DNA of 64,000 bases from an uncultured Rhodocyclaceae bacterium (lineage in GTDB: Bacteria; Pseudomonadota; Gammaproteobacteria; Burkholderiales; Rhodocyclaceae), in the NCBI GenBank assembly GCA_934271525.1, contig CAKQRL010000007.1, positions 12,680-76,679 of the forward strand, written 5' to 3'. The translations under genes were made by a program, and so were the position numbers. The notes beneath the pieces are model-generated. The model was not told where the DNA came from and ran no database searches. It saw nothing but the letters and a program-made list of their open reading frames with translations. Shown one piece after another: positions 17,769 to 26,655 of this stretch (its first letter is position 1; the number at the start of each line of letters is the position of its first letter).

Positions 17769-17810
17769 TCCACGGTCAACATTTAAAAAATTTTAAATGT
17801 TTACCGTGGA
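17769..17810. repeat. outward inverted 12-mer pair after argH (42 bp)
   Basis: TCCACGGTCAAC and GTTTACCGTGGA joined by ATTTAAAA-AA-TTTTAAAT: an almost perfect 20-bp stem with one mismatch, the shortest pair in the window. Probable argH terminator. Confidence 0.78.
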
Positions 17811-17849
17811 AAATTGAAAATCAAAAGCCACTTTTTTTGAAATATAAAA

Positions 17850-18239
17850 ATGGAAAATAATTTAAAAATAAACGCTGTGATGTTAATGGCGCAATGGGCA
17901 GAAAAAATCCCGCCCAAAAAAAGCATTATTTTGCAAAAAGAATTAAAAAATATTGATGATTCAACAGCGCTAGCACTTGCCGCCATTCCTTTAAAAGACC
18001 CAATTTTAGGACTTGTATTGAGTATTTTTTTTGGCGGTTTTGGGGTTGACCGATTTTACAAAGGCGATATTTTATTAGGTATTTTAAAACTCTGTTTGTC
18101 GTGGCTAACTTTTGGCATTTGGTGGTTATTGGATTGCTTTTTTATTTTTGGCGGAATTAAAGAAGATAATTTCAACAAAATAATCGCCACCATTTCATCA
18201 GCCAAACAAAAAACAGCTTCAATGATTTCACAAACTTAA
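17850..18239 (+). CDS. TM2 domain membrane protein
   Basis: 129 residues. A soluble N-terminal part (about 1-55) precedes the TM2 motif: ILGLVLSIFFGGFGVDRFYKGDILLGILKLCLSWLTFGIWWLLDCFFIF, two membrane helices joined by the conserved GVDRFY.G turn. The family is widespread and its molecular function is unknown. It is isolated between two inverted 12-mer pairs, so it is probably its own transcription unit. Confidence 0.82.
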   Translation: MENNLKINAVMLMAQWAEKIPPKKSIILQKELKNIDDSTALALAAIPLKDPILGLVLSIFFGGFGVDRFYKGDILLGILKLCLSWLTFGIWWLLDCFFIFGGIKEDNFNKIIATISSAKQKTASMISQT

Positions 18240-18241
18240 AA

Positions 18242-18292
18242 TCCACGGTAAACAAATAATTATTTTCAAAAAAATAAAATGTTTACCGTGGA
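18242..18292. repeat. outward inverted 12-mer pair (51 bp)
   Basis: TCCACGGTAAAC 18242-18253 and GTTTACCGTGGA 18281-18292 around TTATTTTCAAAAAAATAAAA. Lies between the convergent TM2 gene and acyltransferase and starts 3 bp after the TM2 stop. Confidence 0.78.
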
Positions 18293-18295
18293 AAA

Positions 18296-20154
18296 TTATT
18301 TTTCTTTGATTATTTTTGCAATTTCAGCGGCAACAGGCTCTGAACCCCAAAACGTCAAATGATTATCATCCCAAAAATTTGCGCCGTGCTCGCCAAAGGC
18401 TTGGCAATGCCCTTTTTCATCGCACAACATTTCAAAAGGATAAACAAAATGCACAAAATCGGGGAATTTTTTCTCCCGAGACCAACGACTAAAATTCAAA
18501 TACGGCGCAATGTCATAAGGCGGTTTACATTCTTTGGGCGGACGAATTAAACGACTTCTATAATTCGCCTGCTCGCAAAGCACATCAATATTGCCGGGGT
18601 CACCCACAAAAATAAATTTTTTAGGCGCTGGGTCAAAGAGCGCGACCTTTTGCATAATCAAATCGTAAAATTCATCGGCATTTTTTGGATTCAAACTGTA
18701 AAAACCTGAATTGCCCGTAACAACAACTTCGGGCGTTGGCGCGGCAATCAATTCTCTTTGAATGTTTTCACACAAATTCGCAGGTGCCTGAAAAGCACGC
18801 AAAGCATTTGCAGAATAAGACATTTTGTTTTTACCAACCCAACAAAGCCCTGCAATGCGGTCAAAGGCGTAATCATTGCCTAATTTTTCGGCAAGTTGCA
18901 ATTCAAAATGCGCCATATGCGAATCGCCAAACAAAATGATTTTTTTGGGCGATTCGCGGTTGCCCGTTTTGAGCCATTTGCCCCAAGTTGCCCACCATTC
19001 TTGGCCAAAATCATTGCGTTCTTTTGCAGTTGTAACAAAACCAATGCCGCCCGCCACGCCCAAAAGAAGCATCACGATGCAAAGCAAACGCACTTTTAGG
19101 CGTTTTTTGCCACCAAACCGCAAAGGATTTTCAATCAAAAACGTGGTTAAAAAAGCAAACAAAATGGCAACAAGCAAAATACCCCAACGCGCGGCAACGC
19201 TTGGCATCTCACCCCAATAAATTTTGGCATAACAAAGCAGTGGCCAATGCCAGAGATAAAGCGGATACGAAATTCTGCCAATAAAAACAGCAACCTTGTT
19301 TTTTAAAATCAAACGGTTAAAACAAGCATTTTCACCTGCGGCAATTAAACAGACCGCACCAATCACCGGAAAAAGCGCCCATTTTCCGGGAAATGCCATT
19401 CCCGCTTTAATTCTAAAAACGCTATAAATTAAAAAAATAAAACCGATAACAGATAAAAAATTCCTAAAACGCAACCCATTGATTTTATTAGAAAATACCC
19501 CTCCCCCCCCCCGCAAAGTGAAAGTTTCGCCACAATAGCACCTGCCAAAAGTTCCCACACGCGCGTAACAGGCAAATAAAATGTGGCAACGCGGCGGTAG
19601 TTAATGCCAACAAGATTGGTTAAAAGGGAAAGAACAAACAAAAACACCACAACGCCCAAAAGTTTCCAATTTTTCTTGTGGGCAAACCAAAGAATAAAAG
19701 GAAAAGCAATATAAAACTGCTCTTCAATGCCCAAGCTCCACAAATGAAGCAAAGGTTTTAATTCGGCGGTAATGTCAAAATAACCTGCTTCACGCCAGAA
19801 CACAAAGTTGGCAACAAAACCAACGCTTGCCAAAAGGTGTTTTGCCAAAATCAAAAATTCGTGGTCAAAAAAGATGATTTTGCCAAAAAGAAAAGTGGCA
19901 ATTAAAACAACAATTAAAGCAGGAAAAATGCGGCGGATGCGGCGGGCGTAAAAATCTAAAAAAGAAAAGCGATTTTCGGAAAGTTGCGTAAAAATAATGC
20001 GGGCAATTAAAAAACCAGAAATAACAAAAAAAACATCCACACCCGTAAACCCGCCACGCAAAGCGTGCGGAAAAAAGTGGTAAATAACAACGCTTAATAC
20101 AGCTACGGCACGCAAACCATCAATATCAGGGCGGTAAAGAAGAGACTTTTGCAC
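18296..20154 (-). CDS. OafA/YrhL-type O-acyltransferase with SGNH domain, out of frame at a poly-G tract (phase-variable)
   Basis: Two frames together make one protein of about 620 residues. The 5' part (20154 to about 19512) encodes an acyltransferase_3 membrane domain: YRPDIDGLRAVAVLSVVIYHFFP, GFTGVDVFFVISGFLI, HLWSLGIEEQFYIAFPF, WELLAGA. The 3' part (about 19512 to 18296) continues with membrane helices (YPLYLWHWPLL) and a periplasmic SGNH esterase-like domain (LFGDSHMAHF, GNSGFYS, DDNHLTFWG). The frames meet at ten G on the coding strand (19503-19512). With 10 G the 5' frame reads on to a stop at 19429; 11 or 8 G would join both domains. The likely role is O-acetylation of a surface glycan. 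Confidence 0.85.
19503..19512 (-). repeat. poly-G(10) phase-variation tract in acyltransferase gene
   Basis: Ten consecutive C on the + strand (G on the coding strand), exactly at the junction between the two reading frames of the acyltransferase. It is the only long G/C homopolymer I see in the window. Slipped-strand changes of +1 or -2 would switch the gene ON. Confidence 0.85.
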
Positions 20155-20230
20155 GGTGTTTTTCTTTTGTTTTTTAAAAACGGCGATTTTATCTTTTTTT
20201 TAAGCGTTTAAATCTCTAAAAAAGCGATTT

Positions 20231-20281
20231 TCCACGGTGAACAAAAAGTTTTTTTCAAAAAAATTTGGCGTTTACCGTGGA
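20231..20281. repeat. outward inverted 12-mer pair (51 bp)
   Basis: TCCACGGTGAAC (one mismatch) and GTTTACCGTGGA around TTTTTTTTCAAAAAAAT, in the 227-bp gap between the divergent acyltransferase and aroE. Otherwise that gap holds only A/T-rich sequence and one more single copy. Confidence 0.75.
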
Positions 20282-20330
20282 TTTTTAAAAACGCGTATTT
20301 TTTGCTCTTCCAATTTAAAATTTCTTTTGC

Positions 20331-20342
20331 GTTGACCGTGGA
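20331..20342 (+). repeat. dispersed 12-mer upstream of aroE
   Basis: Exact GTTGACCGTGGA followed by TTTTTGAAAAAATAATG, 40 bp before the aroE start. Confidence 0.75.
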
Positions 20343-20381
20343 TTTTTGAAAAAATAATGAAATTTTTTAAAAATCCAAACA

Positions 20382-21233
20382 ATGTTGCAAAAATTCTGCG
20401 TTTTGGGAAATCCCATCCAACATTCCTTGTCGCCACAAATCCATTTGGCTTTTGCAAAAGCCATGGGCATTGATTTGTCTTACGAAAAAGTCTTAATAGA
20501 TTTTGAAAAAGGCAGCGACTCCAACCACGCCGCCAACGATGCCTTTGAAAAATGCGTGCTCAACCTCATTAAAAAAGGTTACAACGGCGCCAATGTTACC
20601 GTGCCTTTTAAAGAAATTGCCTTTCAAATGGCAGATGTTTTGGACAAATCCGCCCAAAACGCCAATGCGGCAAACACCTTGCGTTTTCATAGTGGCAAAG
20701 TGCGGGCATTTAACACCGATGGCGAAGGTTTTTTAAAGGACATTCAAACGCGTTTGAAGTTTGAAATTGAAGGCAAAAAGGTGTTGTTGTTAGGCGCGGG
20801 CGGCGCGGCAAAAGCCATTGTTTATCCGCTTTACAAAGCCAAGCCAAAAAGTTTTGCCTTGGCGAATCGCACATTAGAAAAAGCGCGCACATTGGCAAAA
20901 AATCTGCCTATTCAAGTGGTGGATTTTGCAAATTTAAAAAATGCGCCTGCTTTTGATTTGGTCATTAACGCCACCACCTCGTCTTTAACCCATGCCGAAA
21001 TTCCCTTGCCGAATTTTAACGAAGGCGCACTTTTTTATGATTTGTTTTACGCACCAAAAATGCAAACCTTATTTTTAGAATCCGCCCAAAAAGCTGGCGT
21101 GAAAAATATCAGCGATGGCTTGGGAATGCTCATTTACCAAGCCGCTTTGGCGTTTTACATTTGGCACGGCAAAATGCCGATGGTTGAAGCTGTTTATGAA
21201 ATGTTGCGAAGCGAATTAGACCAAAAAAAATAA
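20382..21233 (+). CDS. aroE: shikimate dehydrogenase
   Basis: 283 residues. Reduces 3-dehydroshikimate with NADPH in the chorismate pathway. N-terminal substrate site VLGNPIQHSLSPQIHLAF (Ser-x-Ser), GANVTVPFKEIAF with the catalytic Lys, NTDGEGF, then the nucleotide-binding LLGAGGAAKAIVYPL and ANRTLEKA (NRT motif). C-terminal DGLGMLIYQAALAFYIWHG fits. The end is followed by a degenerate 12-mer and the DMT transporter. Confidence 0.94.
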   Translation: MLQKFCVLGNPIQHSLSPQIHLAFAKAMGIDLSYEKVLIDFEKGSDSNHAANDAFEKCVLNLIKKGYNGANVTVPFKEIAFQMADVLDKSAQNANAANTLRFHSGKVRAFNTDGEGFLKDIQTRLKFEIEGKKVLLLGAGGAAKAIVYPLYKAKPKSFALANRTLEKARTLAKNLPIQVVDFANLKNAPAFDLVINATTSSLTHAEIPLPNFNEGALFYDLFYAPKMQTLFLESAQKAGVKNISDGLGMLIYQAALAFYIWHGKMPMVEAVYEMLRSELDQKK

Positions 21234-21235
21234 AG

Positions 21236-21247
21236 GTTTACCGTGGG
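21236..21247 (+). repeat. variant 12-mer (GTTTACCGTGGG) after aroE
   Basis: One mismatch at the last base; it lies in the 23-bp gap between aroE and the transporter gene. Confidence 0.6.
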
Positions 21248-21256
21248 AAAAAACAA

Positions 21257-22216
21257 ATGAAGCGCAAAACCTTGTCGTCTTGGGGTTTTTGGTGTGCCGC
21301 AGGTGCGGCATTTGGCGTTTCTGCCAAGGCGATTTTTGTCAAACTTGCCTATCTTGTGCCGCAGGATGTAGAAGCCAACGCCATTTTGCTATTGACATTG
21401 CGTATGCTTTTTTCAGCGCCATTTTTTTTAATGATGGCGTGGCGTTTAACAAAAATCAAAACACACAAACACACCGCACCCTTATCCATTCTAAATTGGG
21501 CGTGGGTTATTCTGCTTGGGATGATGGGCTATTACTTTTCTAGCTATTGGGATTTTTTAAGTTTGCACTACATTTCCGCAGGGCTAGAACGCTTGATTTT
21601 GATGACTTACCCGAGTTTAACGGTTATTCTTGGCGCATTGTTTTTGCACAAAACAGTTGCTTTGCGCGAATGGATTGCAATGTTGTTGATGTATATCGGC
21701 ATTGTTGTTGCCTTTTGGCACGATTTGAATTTCAGCGGCAATACAAACGCCATTTGGTGGGGTTCGTTTTTGGTTTTTTCAGCCAGCATTACCTACGCCA
21801 TTTATTTGCTCGGCGCCGCACGTTATATCCAAAAAATGGGCAGCACGCGTTTTACATTGTCATCAATGGCGGCTGCCACGGCAGGCATTCTTTTGCATTA
21901 TGTGATAACGCAACCCTTATCACTTTTATTTGCACAAAGTTGGCAGGTTTATGCCTACGCCTTTGCAATGGCGCTGATTTCCACCGTTTTTCCTGTGTTT
22001 TTATTAGGATTAGCCATTCGCTTTATCGGCGCGGCACGCGCTTCAATGGTTGGGATGTTGGGGCCTGTTTTAACCATTTTTTTGGGATGGATGGTTTTAA
22101 ACGAACCTTTATCCATCTGGCAAATTGCAGGCGCTTGCCTGTTGATTTTGGGGGTAATGTTGCTCTCTAACATTTTGGATAGCATCAAACATTTTTTTCA
22201 TAAGGAAGTGAAGTAA
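21257..22216 (+). CDS. DMT/EamA-family transporter
   Basis: 319-residue integral membrane protein with about ten predicted helices in two EamA halves, e.g. FWCAAGAAFGVSAKAIFVKLAY, NWAWVILLGMMGYYFSSYWDFLSLHYISAGLERL and the second repeat VFPVFLLGLAIRFIGAARASMVGMLGPVLTIFLGWMVLNEPL. That last block is the conserved end of EamA domains. A metabolite exporter is likely; the substrate cannot be told. It directly abuts rsfS (TAA then TTG). Confidence 0.85.
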   Translation: MKRKTLSSWGFWCAAGAAFGVSAKAIFVKLAYLVPQDVEANAILLLTLRMLFSAPFFLMMAWRLTKIKTHKHTAPLSILNWAWVILLGMMGYYFSSYWDFLSLHYISAGLERLILMTYPSLTVILGALFLHKTVALREWIAMLLMYIGIVVAFWHDLNFSGNTNAIWWGSFLVFSASITYAIYLLGAARYIQKMGSTRFTLSSMAAATAGILLHYVITQPLSLLFAQSWQVYAYAFAMALISTVFPVFLLGLAIRFIGAARASMVGMLGPVLTIFLGWMVLNEPLSIWQIAGACLLILGVMLLSNILDSIKHFFHKEVK

Positions 22217-22528
22217 TTGAAAACCGCAACGCTTTTAGATTTAATCCAAAACGCCTTAGAAAACGTGAAGGCGCAAAACATTGTGTGCTTTGACACAACT
22301 TCAAAATCGCCCTTATTTGAAGCAATGGTGATTGCAAGCGGCACATCAGAACGTCAAGTGGCAGCGCTTGCGCGCCGCGCGCTAGAAGATGTGAAAAAAA
22401 ACGGCGGCGAAGTTTTTGGCGTGGAAGGTTCATCCGGTTGGGTGTTGGTTGACTTTGGCGCCGTGCTTTTAAACGTGATGTCTTTGGATGCCCGCGCTTA
22501 TTACAATTTAGAAGAATTGTGGGCTTAA
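22217..22528 (+). CDS. rsfS: ribosomal silencing factor RsfS
   Basis: 103 residues, start TTG 22217 immediately after the transporter stop, with AAGGAAG about 7 nt upstream. Binds L14 of the 50S subunit and blocks subunit joining on starvation. Family blocks ENVKAQNIVCFDT, FEAMVIASGTSERQVAALARRALEDVKK, EGSSGWVLVDFGAVLLNVMSLDARAYYNLEELW are all present. It is usually followed by rlmH; here rluB converges instead, so the nadD-rsfS-rlmH group is broken up. Confidence 0.93.
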   Translation: MKTATLLDLIQNALENVKAQNIVCFDTTSKSPLFEAMVIASGTSERQVAALARRALEDVKKNGGEVFGVEGSSGWVLVDFGAVLLNVMSLDARAYYNLEELWA

Positions 22529-22554
22529 CAAGCTTAAAAGGCTTAAAAGTTTTT

Positions 22555-23454
22555 TTAAAACGCAATTCCCCAAGCGCTCAACAATTTGCGCAGTTCATCA
22601 GCAGAAAATTCATAATATTTCCCGCGTTTTAAGCGTGGTGGCAAGCGCAAAGTGCCAAAACGCGTGCGGATTAGGCGCGAAACGATTAAACCTTGCGATT
22701 GAAACAAACGCCGCACTTCGCGGTTGCGCCCTTCTTCTAAAACCACGCGATACCAACGATTAGCACCTGTTCCGCCCAAATCATCCAAACTTAAAAATCG
22801 GGCAAAACCATCTTCCAACATCACGCCTTTTAAAAGATTTTCGCGCGTTTTGTCCGTTAATTCGCCCAAAATGCGCACGCTGTATTCGCGCTCCCAACCA
22901 AAAGAGGGGTGCATCAAGCGATTGGCCAAATCGCCAGAAGTGGTAAAAAGCAACAAACCCGATGTATTAAAATCCAAACGCCCGATGTTAATCCAGCGCG
23001 CAGAGCGCAAGCGCGGCAAATGCGCAAAAACGCTTGGGCGATTTTGCGGGTCACGGCGCGAGACAATTTCGCCTTCCATTTTGTGGTAAATCAAAAAACG
23101 CGCGCGTTGCTGCACGCGCGATTGCTTAATTTCAACCAGTTTGCCATCAATTTTAACTTTGTCCGTTGGCAAAACTTTGTCGCCCAAATTGGCTTTTTTC
23201 CCGTTAATTTGAATGCGCCCGACTTTTATCCATTCTTCAATGGTGCGCCGCGATGCAATGCCTTTTTGCGCCAAAACTTTTTGCAAACGCGGCATTGCAT
23301 CCGCATTCAAAACATTGCGTTTTTGAAAGCGTTTTTTGACTTTTAAAAAATGCGGCGCGGCATTTTCATTTTGAAAATTTTTTGGCGTTGACCGTGGAAA
23401 ATCGCGTTTTTTGCGATTTTCCACGGTCAACGTTAATTTTTTTTGGTTTTTCAT
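22555..23454 (-). CDS. rluB: 23S rRNA pseudouridine synthase, RsuA/RluB family
   Basis: 299 residues. S4 domain (about 55-110: PRLQKVLAQKGIASRRTIEEWIKVGRIQINGKKANLGD) then the RsuA-type catalytic domain with GRLDFNTSGLLLFTTSGDLANRLMHPS. GRNREVRRLFQSQGLIVSRLIRTRFG near the C-terminus matches RluB. The first about 50 residues are a basic extension containing two inverted 12-mer copies, so the true start may be internal, possibly the GTG in the first copy. Start overlaps the htpG stop (ATGA). Confidence 0.87.
   Translation of the reverse strand: MKNQKKLTLTVENRKKRDFPRSTPKNFQNENAAPHFLKVKKRFQKRNVLNADAMPRLQKVLAQKGIASRRTIEEWIKVGRIQINGKKANLGDKVLPTDKVKIDGKLVEIKQSRVQQRARFLIYHKMEGEIVSRRDPQNRPSVFAHLPRLRSARWINIGRLDFNTSGLLLFTTSGDLANRLMHPSFGWEREYSVRILGELTDKTRENLLKGVMLEDGFARFLSLDDLGGTGANRWYRVVLEEGRNREVRRLFQSQGLIVSRLIRTRFGTLRLPPRLKRGKYYEFSADELRKLLSAWGIAF
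23387..23431. repeat. inward inverted 12-mer pair in the rluB leader (45 bp)
   Basis: GTTGACCGTGGA 23387-23398 and TCCACGGTCAAC 23420-23431, pointing toward each other. The tails AAAATCGC and GCGATTTT extend the stem to 19 perfect bp around GTTTTTT. This shows that the repeat unit continues as AAAATCGC past the 12-mer. Confidence 0.8.
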
Positions 23455-25328
23455 TTTGAAAGCGCCAACATCAACGTATTCACACGCTTCACAAAACCGG
23501 CTGGGTCTTCCAACTGCCCGCCTTCTGCCAAACTGGCTTCTTCAAAAAGCAAGGTTGCCCAATCGTTAAAATGAGCGGTTTCGGTTTTCAAACGCAAAAC
23601 GGCTGGATGATTGGGATTGATTTCCAAAATCGGTTTAAAGTGCGGCGCGGCTTGCCCTGCCGATTTTAAAATCCGCGCCAAATTGCCAGATGGATCAAAT
23701 TCATCAGAGACCAAACACGCCGGCGAATCCGTTAAACGCAAAGTCAAACGCACTTCTTTGATTTTTTCATTCAAAACTTCTTTGATTTTGGCGAGCAATT
23801 CTTTGAAATCATCTTCGGTTTTGCTTAAATTTTCTTTCTCAGACTTGTCTTCCAAATCGCCCAAATCCAAGCCGCCTTTGGTAACCGATTGCAATTTTTT
23901 GCCATCAAATTCATTCAAATGCGCAACCAACCATTCATCAACGCGTTCGGTTAAAAGCAAAACCTCAATGCCTTTTTTCTTAAAAATTTCCAAGTGCGGG
24001 CTGCCTTGCGCGGCTTTTAAGGTTTCGGCGGTTAAGTAATAAATTTTGTCTTGCCCTGCTTTCATGCGCGCGATGTAATCGGCAAAAGAAACATTGGCTT
24101 CATCGCTTTGAGTGCTTTGAAAACGCAACAATGCGGCAATTTTGGCTTGATTGGCAAAATCTTCGCCCACGCCTTCTTTTAAAACCGCGCCAAATTGTGC
24201 GTAGAATTTTTTGTAATCATCGGGTTTGTTTTTTGCCAAATCTTCCAACAAAGCCAACACGCGGCGCGTGGCACCTGCGCGAATGGCATCAATATCGCGA
24301 CTTTCTTGCAAAATTTCGCGCGAAACGTTCAAAGGCAAATCGGCAGAATCAATCACGCCTTTGACAAAACGCAAATAAAGTGGGAGCAATTTTTGCGCTT
24401 CATCCATAATAAAAACGCGTTTTACATAAAGTTTAACGCCGTGCTTGGCGTTTCTATCCCACAAATCAAAAGGTGCGTGTTGTGGCAAATACAAAAGCAA
24501 GGTGTATTCTTGCTTGCCTTCAATTTTGGCGTGCGTCCAAGCCAGCGGATTTTCAAAATCGTGCGCCACGTGTTTGTAAAAGGCTTGGTATTCTTCATCT
24601 GTGATTTCATTTTTGGCGCGCGCCCACAAGGCGCTGGCTTGATTCACCGTTTCATCTTCGCCCGTTTTAACGGCTTTGTTGTCTTTGAACTCTTCCTTTT
24701 CCATCACAATGGCAATGGTGATGTGGTCGGAATATTTGGTGATGATATTTTTCAAAGTCCAAGCATTTAAAAATTCGTTTTCCGATTCTTTTAAATGCAA
24801 AACCACATCGGTGCCGCGCGTTTTTTTGGTGGTTTTTTCTACGCTAAATTCCCCTTCGCCTTTGGATTTCCACAAAACCGCTTCATCTTCTTTTAAACCC
24901 GCGCGGCGCGAAAAAACTTCCACTTCATCGGCAACAATAAAGGCAGAATAAAACCCAACGCCAAATTGCCCAATCAAATGCGCATCTTTGGCGGCATCGC
25001 CCGTTAAAGATTCAAAAAACTCTTTGGTGCCAGATTTGGCAATGGTGCCCAAATGTTTCACCGCTTCATCAAGGGATAAACCGATGCCGTTGTCTGAAAC
25101 GGTAATGGTGCGTTTTTCTTGGTCGTAAGCCACGCGGATTTTAAAATCGGTGGATTCTTCAGAAAGCGCTGGATTATTTAAACTTTCAAAACGCAATTTG
25201 TCGCAAGCATCCGATGCGTTGGAAATCAATTCCCTTAAAAAAATCTCTTTGTTGGAATACAAAGCGTTAATCATCAAATGCAACAACTGCTTGACTTCGG
25301 CTTGAAAACCCAATGTTTGTGCGCTCAT
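23451..25328 (-). CDS. htpG: molecular chaperone HtpG (Hsp90)
   Basis: 625 residues from ATG 25328 (MSAQTLGFQAEVKQLLHLMINALYSNKEIFLRELISNASDA); GGAC precedes it. GHKL ATPase motifs: ELISNASDACDKLR, TVSDNGIGLS and IGQFGVGFYSAF. The middle domain has PLNVSREILQESRDI with the conserved catalytic Arg region. Full length for bacterial Hsp90. A sigma-32-like promoter lies 35 bp upstream, and rluB is coupled downstream, giving an htpG-rluB unit. Confidence 0.96.
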   Translation of the reverse strand: MSAQTLGFQAEVKQLLHLMINALYSNKEIFLRELISNASDACDKLRFESLNNPALSEESTDFKIRVAYDQEKRTITVSDNGIGLSLDEAVKHLGTIAKSGTKEFFESLTGDAAKDAHLIGQFGVGFYSAFIVADEVEVFSRRAGLKEDEAVLWKSKGEGEFSVEKTTKKTRGTDVVLHLKESENEFLNAWTLKNIITKYSDHITIAIVMEKEEFKDNKAVKTGEDETVNQASALWARAKNEITDEEYQAFYKHVAHDFENPLAWTHAKIEGKQEYTLLLYLPQHAPFDLWDRNAKHGVKLYVKRVFIMDEAQKLLPLYLRFVKGVIDSADLPLNVSREILQESRDIDAIRAGATRRVLALLEDLAKNKPDDYKKFYAQFGAVLKEGVGEDFANQAKIAALLRFQSTQSDEANVSFADYIARMKAGQDKIYYLTAETLKAAQGSPHLEIFKKKGIEVLLLTERVDEWLVAHLNEFDGKKLQSVTKGGLDLGDLEDKSEKENLSKTEDDFKELLAKIKEVLNEKIKEVRLTLRLTDSPACLVSDEFDPSGNLARILKSAGQAAPHFKPILEINPNHPAVLRLKTETAHFNDWATLLFEEASLAEGGQLEDPAGFVKRVNTLMLALSK

Positions 25329-25362
25329 AAATGTCCTTTTTTTAAAGTGAAAACTTTTGGCT

Positions 25363-25390
25363 ATATTGTGCAAAGCGTCTTATTTTCAAG
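25363..25390 (-). promoter_or_regulatory. candidate heat-shock (sigma-32) promoter of htpG
   Basis: On the minus strand CTTGAAA (25390-25384), 13-bp spacer, CACAATAT (25370-25363). The -35 box matches the sigma-32 consensus exactly. The -10 box is a partial match to CCCCATNT. Position and spacing suit a heat-shock gene. Confidence 0.5.
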
Positions 25391-25405
25391 TTTTTTAAAA
25401 AAAAA

Positions 25406-25417
25406 TCCACGGTAGAC
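25406..25417 (-). repeat. variant 12-mer in the htpG / transglutaminase gap
   Basis: TCCACGGTAGAC, one mismatch, followed by GCCAATTTTTTTTAAAATAC. Confidence 0.6.
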
Positions 25418-25460
25418 GCCAATTTTTTTTAAAATACAACTTTTTCAACAGGATGCGGCC

Positions 25461-26651
25461 ATGCAAAGACGCCATTTTTTAAGCGCACTTTTGGGCACGG
25501 CTTTTGTGGGTTCGGCACAAGCGCAAAATAAAAAGAAAAGAAAATCCACCAAAACAACGCCATCAGCGGCACTGCATAACCCTGCCAACAGCGTTGCCAC
25601 GCCAGAAAAAAGCATTATTGACCAACCTGTTAAAGGCGGCGTTACCGACAATCTCCCGCCCTTAAAAGCGCTTGGCGAACCCGAAAAATGGCACAATTTT
25701 GAAGTAACCTACCGCTTTGCCTTGCCTGAAAATGACGAATCGGAAGATATTTTTGCGCCGCTGGCTTGCGATTTTTTGCCGCTTTATCAACGCCAAAAAC
25801 GCTTGCGTTGGCAAGGGCAAGTGGCTTGCGAACTCTTAAAATTGCCACAAAACCGCGCGGATATTTTAAAAATCAACACGCCCGCCCAAGAGTTTTTTTT
25901 GCGAACGGCGCGCGGCAATGTTGAAATTAAAATGGAAATTGCCTTGGCGACGCGGCGTTTTGATATCGGGCGGCGCAGCGTATCACCTGAAAATGAAGAC
26001 ATTTTGCGTGAAAATTTAAAAGATACCAACGCCATTCCCAATCGCGGCAATGTGCGCAACTTGGCTTTGCAAATTATTGGACGCATTCAAGACCCTTTGG
26101 CGCAAGCGCGCGCCATTTACGATTGGATTGTGGAACGTGCGCACTTTGTGCCACAAAAAACTTTTGATGCGGGCGATGCCAAAGTGCAGATTTTTTCCAA
26201 AACTTATGGCGGCAACTCATCGGATATTGGTTGCTTATTCGTTGCCTTGTGCCGCGCCATTGGTATTCCCGCGCGCAATGTTTATGGCGTGCAGTTGGCA
26301 GATTCCAAAATTACCTCACAACTGACATTGCACCCCAATTGGCACGAAAACGCGCACACCCGCAGCGAATTTTATATTCCGGGTTATGGTTGGATTGGCG
26401 TGGATTTAGGCGCTGTTTTAAAAACTTCTGGACTTGCCGCCATCAAAGAAATCCAACAAAAACGCTATTTTGGCTTTTGGGAACCCAACTGGGTGGCACT
26501 GCATTGGGGAACATTGGCAGAGTTTTTGCCAAAATTGCCCGTTTTAATTGCGCCTTTGGTTACACCTGCCGCCAAGACGAATGCAGATATTGGCAAAACC
26601 AAAAAGCGCACGCCTTTTGAACCGAAAATTTCTCTGCGCGAATTGCCATAA
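25461..26651 (+). CDS. periplasmic transglutaminase-like protein
   Basis: 396 residues. An N-terminal twin-arginine-like signal (MQRRHFLSALLGTAFVGSAQAQ) suggests export. The middle holds a transglutaminase-like Cys-His-Asp triad: GGNSSDIGCLFVALCRAIGIPARNVYG (Cys258), AHTRSEFYIPGYGWIGVD (His299, Asp315). Residues 23-70 are Lys/Thr/Pro-rich and probably unstructured. A papain-like peptidase or amidase on cell-wall or peptide substrates is likely, but no specific function is known. It ends 4 bp before the binding-protein gene of the ABC importer and so is probably co-transcribed with it. Confidence 0.82.
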   Translation: MQRRHFLSALLGTAFVGSAQAQNKKKRKSTKTTPSAALHNPANSVATPEKSIIDQPVKGGVTDNLPPLKALGEPEKWHNFEVTYRFALPENDESEDIFAPLACDFLPLYQRQKRLRWQGQVACELLKLPQNRADILKINTPAQEFFLRTARGNVEIKMEIALATRRFDIGRRSVSPENEDILRENLKDTNAIPNRGNVRNLALQIIGRIQDPLAQARAIYDWIVERAHFVPQKTFDAGDAKVQIFSKTYGGNSSDIGCLFVALCRAIGIPARNVYGVQLADSKITSQLTLHPNWHENAHTRSEFYIPGYGWIGVDLGAVLKTSGLAAIKEIQQKRYFGFWEPNWVALHWGTLAEFLPKLPVLIAPLVTPAAKTNADIGKTKKRTPFEPKISLRELP

Positions 26652-26655
26652 AACA

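Noticed and set aside
18296..20154. Two separate genes for the acyltransferase and SGNH parts
   Set aside because: The downstream frame begins in the middle of the membrane domain and has no proper start; both halves match one known architecture joined at the G tract.
26400..26655. Cobalamin riboswitch ahead of the ABC importer
   Set aside because: The importer genes follow the transglutaminase-like gene after 4 bp, leaving no room, and I see no B12-box-like sequence upstream of that gene.
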